Assembly: GCA_002070565.1 (NCBI GenBank)
Contig: MWDM01000014.1
Coordinates: forward strand, 1-39,660
Direction: 5' to 3'
Source: Bacteroidetes bacterium ADurb.Bin139
GTDB lineage: Bacteria > Bacteroidota > Bacteroidia > Bacteroidales > UBA932
DNA length: 39,660 nucleotides
A program made the position numbers and the translations under genes. The notes below the pieces were generated by a model. That model searched no databases. It saw only the letters and a program-made list of their open reading frames with translations, and was not told where the DNA came from. Below, one piece after another: positions 33,682 through 39,660 of this stretch; position 1 is the stretch's first letter, and the number at the start of each line of letters is the position of its first letter.

Positions 33682-35051
33682 AATTTCATCTCCTTCAGGG
33701 TGGCTGTTATCGGTTCTACAAGCCGGTCAATATTTCCTGCCCCCAGGGTAAGCAGGACCCTGGGCTTGTTTTCCCGGACAAAACCTGTTATTTGCGAAGA
33801 GTCCAGTATGATCACATTTTTCAACGTCATTTTTCCGGCAATCATTTCCGATTCCACACCCGGGATAGGCAGTTCCCTGGCCGGATACACGGGCATAAGC
33901 ACCACCTGGTCCAGCAAGTCCAGGCTTTTTGCGAATTCCGGGGCAAAATCCCTGGTCCTGGTGTAGAGGTGGGGTTGGAATATTCCTGTTATTTTTTCCC
34001 CCGCGAACCACTCTCTGACAGAAAGAACAGCCGCGCGGATTTCCTCAGGATGGTGTGCGTAATCATCAATATAACAGCATTTTTCACCGGAGTAGCGCAC
34101 GTCCAGCCTGCGGGAAACCCCCTTGAATGAAGCCAGTGCATCCCTGATTTGAGTGGGAGCCACTCCGTTTAAAAAGGCCAGGGCCGAGGCCCCCACGGCA
34201 TTTTCAACATTGATCCGGCCAGGGACTCCAAGCCGGCATCCCGTCATTTTTTGACCATGAAGCATCAGGTCAAAAGTGTAGACGCCCCCCTTCGCTACGG
34301 TTTGATTCAAGGCATAGAAATCACACGGTTCACTGTAATGGTAAGTATAAGCGCTTACCTGCGGCTGAAGGGGCAACGGAATATCGACGCCTTTTTTGAT
34401 CACCAGCATCCCGCCGGGTTCTATTTGTGAAGCAAATTGAGAATAAGCTTCCCTGACGGCCTGGTGTGAGCCGTATATATCCAGGTGGTCGGCGTCGGCA
34501 GACGTGATCAGGGCTGCCCGGGGATGCAGCTGAAGGAAAGAACGGTCGTATTCATCGGCCTCGGCCACAAGAAAAGGACTGTTGCCCAGAAGCAGGTTGG
34601 TGCTGTAATTTTTGGAGATGCCCCCCAGGAAAGCGGTACAACCGGTCCCCGAATGGTGCAGGATATGAGCCAGCAGGGTAGAGGTGGTGGTTTTTCCATG
34701 CGTTCCAGCCACAGCCAGCGTGGTATGGTTTTTTGAAAGATGTCCCAGGGCGACGGAACGCTTGATAACACGGTATTCATTGTCCCTGAACCATTGTAAT
34801 TCCCTGTGACCGGGCGGCAGGGCGGGCGTGTAGATTACCAGGGTGTTTTCCCTGTTCTGAACCACAGCGGGGGGTATAAGCAAAGGATCATCCTGGTAAT
34901 GGATCTGAATGCCTTCCTCTTGCAGGCTGCTCGTGAGTGCAGAAGGGGTAAGGTCGTAACCCTGTACAGAGGCCCCGGCATGTTTGTAATACCTTGCCAG
35001 AGCGCTCATTCCAATACCACCTATACCCAGTAAATAAACGTTTTCTATCAT
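33678..35051 (-). CDS. murC: UDP-N-acetylmuramate--L-alanine ligase
   Basis: Adds L-Ala to UDP-MurNAc, the first amino acid of the peptidoglycan stem. The 457-residue Mur ligase has the N-terminal Rossmann part YLLGIGGIGMSALARYYKHA (about residues 6-25), the ATP P-loop VAGTHGKTTTSTLLAHIL, ADEYDRSFLQLHP and the Mur motif ICYIDDYAHHPEEIRAAV-like stretch (CYIDDYAHHPEE). Overlaps murG and ftsQ by 4 nt on each side, implying translational coupling. Confidence 0.96.
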   Translation of the reverse strand: MIENVYLLGIGGIGMSALARYYKHAGASVQGYDLTPSALTSSLQEEGIQIHYQDDPLLIPPAVVQNRENTLVIYTPALPPGHRELQWFRDNEYRVIKRSVALGHLSKNHTTLAVAGTHGKTTTSTLLAHILHHSGTGCTAFLGGISKNYSTNLLLGNSPFLVAEADEYDRSFLQLHPRAALITSADADHLDIYGSHQAVREAYSQFASQIEPGGMLVIKKGVDIPLPLQPQVSAYTYHYSEPCDFYALNQTVAKGGVYTFDLMLHGQKMTGCRLGVPGRINVENAVGASALAFLNGVAPTQIRDALASFKGVSRRLDVRYSGEKCCYIDDYAHHPEEIRAAVLSVREWFAGEKITGIFQPHLYTRTRDFAPEFAKSLDLLDQVVLMPVYPARELPIPGVESEMIAGKMTLKNVIILDSSQITGFVRENKPRVLLTLGAGNIDRLVEPITATLKEMKL

Positions 35052-36166
35052 AATTCCAGTAACAGGGATGCAATTTGTTCCGCCGCATGGGGCCGGCTAA
35101 GCTTTAATATATTGGCAGACAGCCTTTGCCTCTGGCTGTCATTGAATATCAGTTCCAGGGCCTTCTCCATAAGGCTTACGGGGGCATCTTTGTCTGTCAC
35201 CATCCAGCCGGCGTTTTCTTTTACCAGCGCCAGGGCGTTGTGTGTCTGATGGTCTTCTGCCACATTGGGAGAAGGCACAAAAATACAGGCTTTACCTGCT
35301 GCGCAGAATTCCGAGATACTGCCAGCCCCGGCCCGGGATACCACCACGTCTGCCGCAGCGTATGCCAGGTCCATCCGGGCAATGAATTCATGCACAAAGA
35401 CCGGAACGCCCGGGTGTTCTTTCAGGGCTTCTTCAGCCAGGGACAGTCCATTTTTGCCACATTGCCAGAGAATCTGCACGGAATGATCCCCCGAGCGGGG
35501 CAGGTATTCCCTTACACATCTGTTCAAAGTGCCTGCTCCCAGGCTTCCGCCCGTGATCAGAAGTGTTCTTTTCCCCGGGTCAAGGCCAAAATGCAGCAGG
35601 GCTTCCTTTTTTTCCTGTTCACTTGCCGGACGGATATCCTTTCTAATGGGATTTCCTGTCAGGATTACCTTTGAGGCGGGGAAAAACTGCTCCATTCCCG
35701 GGTAGGCGACACAGATATACCGGGCTCCTGCAGCCAGCATTTTATTGGTTTTACCGGCAAAGCTATTCTGCTCCTGGAGGATATAGGGTATCTTATTTTT
35801 CCTGGCCACCCAGAGCATGGGTCCGCTGGCGTAGCCACCCACCCCAACGGCCACAGTGGGGCGGAAATCCCGGATGATTCTTCCAGCTGCAGTCACACTC
35901 CGGGCAAGCCGCACAGGCAGGCCCAGGTTGGTTATGATGCCCCGCAGCGACAGATCCCTTCTGAGCCCTGCAATGGGCAAACCAATGATCCGGTACCCGG
36001 CTGCCGGGACTTTGTCCATTTCCATCCTTCCCAGGGCCCCAACAAACAGGATTTCCACCCCGGGATCCTTTATCCTGATGGCATTGGCAATGGAAATAGC
36101 AGGAAAGATATGACCGCCGGTTCCCCCTCCGCTTATTATGACTCTGTGTTTGCTGCCGGTTTTCAT
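35048..36166 (-). CDS. murG: UDP-GlcNAc--lipid I GlcNAc transferase
   Basis: Converts lipid I to lipid II on the cytoplasmic face of the inner membrane. The 372-residue GT28 enzyme has the N-terminal glycine loop ISGGGTGGHIFPAISIANAI (about residues 10-29), GVGGYASGPMLW, LQEQNSFAGKTNKML, the second-domain LLITGGSLGAGTLN, and the donor-binding VVSRAGAGSISEFCAAGKAC. Overlaps ftsW and murC by 4 nt each. Confidence 0.96.
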   Translation of the reverse strand: MKTGSKHRVIISGGGTGGHIFPAISIANAIRIKDPGVEILFVGALGRMEMDKVPAAGYRIIGLPIAGLRRDLSLRGIITNLGLPVRLARSVTAAGRIIRDFRPTVAVGVGGYASGPMLWVARKNKIPYILQEQNSFAGKTNKMLAAGARYICVAYPGMEQFFPASKVILTGNPIRKDIRPASEQEKKEALLHFGLDPGKRTLLITGGSLGAGTLNRCVREYLPRSGDHSVQILWQCGKNGLSLAEEALKEHPGVPVFVHEFIARMDLAYAAADVVVSRAGAGSISEFCAAGKACIFVPSPNVAEDHQTHNALALVKENAGWMVTDKDAPVSLMEKALELIFNDSQRQRLSANILKLSRPHAAEQIASLLLEL

Positions 36167-37374
36167 TTTACTTTAAGTTGTTTTTTATCGGCCTCTGCTA
36201 CCAGAGGCGCATCAAGCTGTTCATCCTGCAACGCCCTGCTTACAGACAGCATCATCCCGAAGGCTGCGCTGACAGCCAGTACAGAAGACCCTCCCGAACT
36301 GATCATGGGAAGCGTTTGGCCCGTGACAGGCAACTGGCCCACATTGACCAGGATATGGATCATGGCCTGGGTGACTATCAGTATTCCCAACCCGCATACG
36401 AGCATGGCTGCGAAAGTTTTTTTACACTTTTTGGCAATGATTATCACACTGAACAGGAGCCAGAAGTACAGGCCAATAACAAATATTCCGCCTATCAGTC
36501 CTGTTTCCTCTACGATGATAGAATAAATATAATCGCTGTTAGACAAAGGCAGAACGTGCCGCAAAGCCCCGTTGCCGGGGATCTTCCCTGCAATTCCCCC
36601 GGTGGCTATGGCAACCTTGGAGTACATAACCTGGTCGTTTTCTTTTTCATCTTCTGCCTGACCAAATCCCAGGAAATTGCTGATACGCCTTTCTACTGTT
36701 TCCAGGCGCGAAGTTGAGGTTATCGAGGAATCCGTTTCATGGCTCAATGTCCTCTTAAGCACCAGTCCGCCGTAGCCCAGTCCTGCAATCAATACAACAA
36801 TCCCGGCCGCTTTGGCGATATGTCTGAAACGAACTTCAGAAATAAGCAACATAATGAATATGGTAAGCGAAAGAATCGCCCCGGTAGAAAATCCTTCCCA
36901 GATAATAGGCAGGATAAAGACCGTGACAGGAAGGAATAAACGCAGGAAAAACTCCCTGAAAGTCTCCAGCTTGTTATCCTCAAGTACCCTTGCCACAAAG
37001 AGCACCAGGGCGACTTTGGCAAATTCCGAGGTTTGGAAACTGAATCCAAACAGGGACAGCCAGCGGGTGCCTTCATTGCGGGTCACTCCCAGAAAAATGG
37101 TCAGCAGCAGCAAAACCAGGGCGGCCACATATCCAAAGTAAGCCCCGACCCTGTACACCCTGAGTGATATGATATGGAACACATAGATCACACCAAAGCC
37201 GAGCAGGATGTGTCCCATCTGTTTGAGCATGATGGAAAAGGTGGTGGTATGTTGCAGGACGGCCACCCGGCTGGAAGAGGAATAAACGAAAACCAGCGAC
37301 AGCAATGAAAATATGATGATCAGCGCCCACAGGGACGTATCACCTTTCAGCCGTATTTTCTTTTTATCGTCCAT
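36163..37374 (-). CDS. ftsW: Septal peptidoglycan polymerase FtsW
   Basis: SEDS-family glycosyltransferase that polymerises lipid II at the septum with its cognate class B PBP. The 403-residue protein has about ten membrane helices; the first follows a charged N terminus (DDKKKIRLKGD). SEDS marks include LGVTRNEGTRWLSLFGFSFQ, QTSEFAKVALVLF, the extracytoplasmic loop with SNSDYIYSIIVEETGLIGG, and GQTLPMISSGGSSVLAV near the C terminus. No FtsI lies in the window; it would be expected beyond mraY. 6 nt after murD. Confidence 0.95.
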   Translation of the reverse strand: MDDKKKIRLKGDTSLWALIIIFSLLSLVFVYSSSSRVAVLQHTTTFSIMLKQMGHILLGFGVIYVFHIISLRVYRVGAYFGYVAALVLLLLTIFLGVTRNEGTRWLSLFGFSFQTSEFAKVALVLFVARVLEDNKLETFREFFLRLFLPVTVFILPIIWEGFSTGAILSLTIFIMLLISEVRFRHIAKAAGIVVLIAGLGYGGLVLKRTLSHETDSSITSTSRLETVERRISNFLGFGQAEDEKENDQVMYSKVAIATGGIAGKIPGNGALRHVLPLSNSDYIYSIIVEETGLIGGIFVIGLYFWLLFSVIIIAKKCKKTFAAMLVCGLGILIVTQAMIHILVNVGQLPVTGQTLPMISSGGSSVLAVSAAFGMMLSVSRALQDEQLDAPLVAEADKKQLKVK

Positions 37375-37380
37375 TTGTTT

Positions 37381-38718
37381 TTACAATTCTCTGACCGCTT
37401 CCCGGAACTGGTTGCCCCGGTCTTCATAATTTTTAAACAGATCAAAACTGGCACAGGCAGGCGACAACAGCACGGTGTCCCCCGGCCGGGCCAGGGTATA
37501 AGCCTGTTGCACAGCATCTTTCATGGATCTGGTTTCTATAATGCAGGGCACCCTGTCCTGAAAGCATTCCAGGATCTTTTTGTTGTCCACGCCCAGGCAT
37601 ATCAATGCTTTTACCTTGTCCGACACCAGGTCATACAGAGGGGTATAGTCATTTCCCTTATCCTGCCCGCCCACGATCCATACAACCGGGGTCTGAAGAC
37701 TTTCCAGGGCATACCATACAGAGTTGACATTGGTGGCTTTTGAATCGTTGATATATAAAGCCCCCCTTACCCGGGCCACCTGTTCCATTCTGTGGGGAAT
37801 GCTCTTGAACGAGGTAAGGCTCTCACGGATCACGGGATTTTTTATATGCATGATCTTGGCCGAGAGGGCTGCCGCCATGGAATTGTAGATGTTGTGTTTT
37901 CCCTGCAGGGCCAGTTCGTTGAGGAACATTTCAAATTCTTCTTCCCCGTAGCTTACATGCATCCTGTCCTGCAAAGCATAGGCCCCCTGGGGAACAGCGA
38001 TTTTTTGCGAAATAGGCAGCATCCTGGCTTTTAAAACAATGCGGTTCAGGTGATCCATAGATATTTCATCGTCCCGGCAAAAGATAAAGCAATCATCCCG
38101 GTCCATATTCTGGGTAATCCGGAACTTGGCCCTCACGTATTCGTCTAAATCATGATGGTAACGGTCCAGGTGGTCCGGCGTGATGTTGAGCAGAATGGCA
38201 ATATCGGCTTTGAAGTCATACATGCCTTCGAGCTGAAAACTGCTCAGTTCCAGTACGTATATATCGTAATTTTGGGTGGCAACCTGGTAGGCAAAACTCT
38301 GTCCCACGTTCCCGGCCAGCCCTGCGTTCAGTCCCGCATTCCTGAGCAGGTAATAGATCAGCGACGCCGTGGTGGTCTTGCCGTTGCTCCCTGTAACGCA
38401 TATTTTGCGTGCCTGGGTGTACCGGCCGGCAAACTCGATTTCAGAAATGACCGGTATCCCTGCCCTGTTCAAATCTTCCACTATGGGCACAGTATCGGGA
38501 ATTCCGGGACTTTTTACTACCTGGTCTGCTGTCATGATCAGCGAACGGGAATGCATCCCTTCTTCAAAGGCCACAGCGTGTTCATCAAGCAGGGCTTTAG
38601 CCCCGGGCTGAATGACCCCTGAATCGGAAAGAAACACATCAAATCCTTGTTTTTTTGCCAGAACTGCGGCTCCTACACCGCTTTCGCCTCCTCCCAGTAT
38701 AACCAGTCTGTTATTCAT
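37381..38718 (-). CDS. murD: UDP-N-acetylmuramoyl-L-alanine--D-glutamate ligase
   Basis: Adds D-Glu to UDP-MurNAc-L-Ala. The 445-residue Mur ligase begins LVILGGGESGVGAAVLAKKQ (about residues 5-24), has the P-loop VTGSNGKTTTASLIYYLL, LELSSFQLEGM, LNITPDHLDRYHH, and the C-terminal VWIVGGQDKGNDYTPL and LLSPACASFDLFKNYEDRG. The SSFQL and SPACASFD motifs distinguish MurD from the other ligases. 12 nt after mraY. Confidence 0.96.
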   Translation of the reverse strand: MNNRLVILGGGESGVGAAVLAKKQGFDVFLSDSGVIQPGAKALLDEHAVAFEEGMHSRSLIMTADQVVKSPGIPDTVPIVEDLNRAGIPVISEIEFAGRYTQARKICVTGSNGKTTTASLIYYLLRNAGLNAGLAGNVGQSFAYQVATQNYDIYVLELSSFQLEGMYDFKADIAILLNITPDHLDRYHHDLDEYVRAKFRITQNMDRDDCFIFCRDDEISMDHLNRIVLKARMLPISQKIAVPQGAYALQDRMHVSYGEEEFEMFLNELALQGKHNIYNSMAAALSAKIMHIKNPVIRESLTSFKSIPHRMEQVARVRGALYINDSKATNVNSVWYALESLQTPVVWIVGGQDKGNDYTPLYDLVSDKVKALICLGVDNKKILECFQDRVPCIIETRSMKDAVQQAYTLARPGDTVLLSPACASFDLFKNYEDRGNQFREAVREL

Positions 38719-38730
38719 AAAATATGGTGA

Positions 38731-39660
38731 TTATCTGATTTTCAATGTTATAATAGTTAAAACCGCCAACAGGATACTTATGATCCAGAAACGCACGACC
38801 ACTTTGGGCTCTGCTATGGGTTCCCTGGGAGTCTTAAGCAATATGGGGGTGTCAACTTTCTTCCGGTCGTATATATAATGGTCGTGAAGGGGAGCTCTTA
38901 CCCATACCCGTTCTCCCTTGACAACATCTCCCGGTTGGTATTTTCCCTGTTCCGTCAGTTTTTTGGTGGCACGGATACGCGTATATTTGTACCATAACCG
39001 CTGTACCAATACAGAAATACTTTCGGCCAGAAATATTCCGCACAGGATAACCAGCAGCAACTCCACGCGTATCATCAGCGCAAACACGGCAATGATGCCT
39101 CCCAGGGTAAGGCTGCCCACATCTCCCATAAATACCTGTGCCGGATAGGTGTTATACCAGAGAAAGCCAATGAGGGCCCCGATCAGACCGGCCATAAAGA
39201 CAACCATTTCTCCTGAATTAGGTATATACATGATATTCAGGTACCGTGCATAGACAATATTACCGGACAAATAGGCAAGCACACCCAGGGTAACCCCCGC
39301 AATGGCCACCGTGCCGGTAGCCAGTCCGTCCCTCCCGTCGGTTAAATTGGTCCCGTTGGATACGGCTGTCACAATAAAGATGGCTACCAGGACATATACC
39401 ACCCAGCCGGCCTTCTGCCCGGCTGCTCCCTTGAAGGGTGTGAGCCAGGCATAGTCAAACAGGTTGTCTTTCAGAAAAGGAATGGTTGTCTTGGTGCTTT
39501 TCACATGACGGACATAGCCGGTTGCTTCCACCTGTTCTGTTTGCTCTGCGTCTGAGGGAACATATTTCATTTCTACGATAACTGTCTTGTCGCTCAGGTA
39601 CAGGGAAATGCCCACGATCAAACCCAGACCTACCTGACCATATATCTTGAGTTTGCCTTT
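38731..39660 (-). CDS. mraY: Phospho-MurNAc-pentapeptide translocase, 5' end outside the window
   Basis: Transfers phospho-MurNAc-pentapeptide to undecaprenyl phosphate, forming lipid I. The 309 visible residues are the C-terminal part; the frame stays open through the window edge (GQVGLGLIVGISLYL just inside it), so the true start is beyond 39660. It includes the Bacteroidota insert (MKYVPSDAEQTEQ to KTTIPFLKDN), NGTNLTDGRDGLATG with a catalytic Asp, MGDVGSLTLGG and several membrane helices. In the NLTDG motif, Arg stands where Leu or Ile is more usual (recalled, not compared). Upstream murE, ftsI, ftsL, rsmH and mraZ are expected but not visible. Confidence 0.95.
   Translation of the reverse strand, partial: KGKLKIYGQVGLGLIVGISLYLSDKTVIVEMKYVPSDAEQTEQVEATGYVRHVKSTKTTIPFLKDNLFDYAWLTPFKGAAGQKAGWVVYVLVAIFIVTAVSNGTNLTDGRDGLATGTVAIAGVTLGVLAYLSGNIVYARYLNIMYIPNSGEMVVFMAGLIGALIGFLWYNTYPAQVFMGDVGSLTLGGIIAVFALMIRVELLLVILCGIFLAESISVLVQRLWYKYTRIRATKKLTEQGKYQPGDVVKGERVWVRAPLHDHYIYDRKKVDTPILLKTPREPIAEPKVVVRFWIISILLAVLTIITLKIR

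Noticed and set aside
33792..34780. Long ORFs antisense to murC, ahcY, asnS, gltX, ftsA and other genes
   Set aside because: They mirror the codon pattern of well-supported genes, lack recognisable domains and have no start context of their own.

Overview
The window is a gene-dense chromosomal segment of a Bacteroidota bacterium, most likely of the Bacteroidales or Marinilabiliales type. The evidence is: Bacteroidota-type promoter motifs (TAnnTTTG) instead of E. coli-like boxes; start codons without clear Shine-Dalgarno sequences; the ExbB/4-TM protein/ExbD/ExbD layout; a LiaF-like/LytTR signalling locus; an MraY with the long periplasmic insert seen in this phylum; and a dcw cluster ordered mraY-murD-ftsW-murG-murC-ftsQ-ftsA-ftsZ. 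Only folE and holA lie on the plus strand. I see no phage, transposon, CRISPR or classical defence island. This is mainly core genome.

Layout from left to right: (1) 1-1657, minus strand: an orphan MacB/LolD-type ATPase, a cobalamin adenosyltransferase and a small DUF2795 protein. (2) 1794-5249: folE (+), convergent and overlapping with cca (-); cca follows a stand-alone HsdR-N nuclease-fold gene that is divergent from holA (+) across a 26-bp palindromic promoter gap. (3) 5250-16847, minus: one very compact run, ahcY-asnS-udk-tonB-like-144 aa protein-rsmI-HhH protein-NatA-like-NatB-like-two split 5'-nucleotidase domain genes-tdk-alr. (4) 16886-18213: a LiaF-like membrane protein gene with a good promoter, followed by the collapsed remains of its histidine kinase and LytTR regulator. 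(5) 18267-19475: a lipoprotein alkaline phosphatase. (6) 19507-21824: an ExbB/ExbD proton-channel operon ending in a strong terminator, preceded by tRNA-Ser(GGA). (7) 22045-39660, minus: the dcw cell-wall/division cluster running directly into gltX, an LplT-like MFS gene, rfbC, truB, queA, dprA, tatD and ansA, with most junctions overlapping by 1-4 nt. mraY is cut by the window edge.

Functionally, mraY/murD/murG/murC with ftsW/Q/A/Z make and place septal peptidoglycan, and alr supplies D-alanine for the same pathway. tdk, udk and the 5'-nucleotidase pair handle nucleoside salvage. asnS, gltX, cca, truB, queA, rsmI and the tRNA gene serve translation. The ExbB/ExbD proteins and the TonB-like protein are envelope energisation parts.

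The most unusual features are the decayed LiaF-kinase-LytTR locus (internal deletion plus an in-frame stop), the symmetric back-to-back promoter between holA and the HsdR-N gene, convergent gene pairs with no room for terminators, and a 5'-nucleotidase split into two genes in reverse domain order. I did not find evidence for a wholly new biological system.
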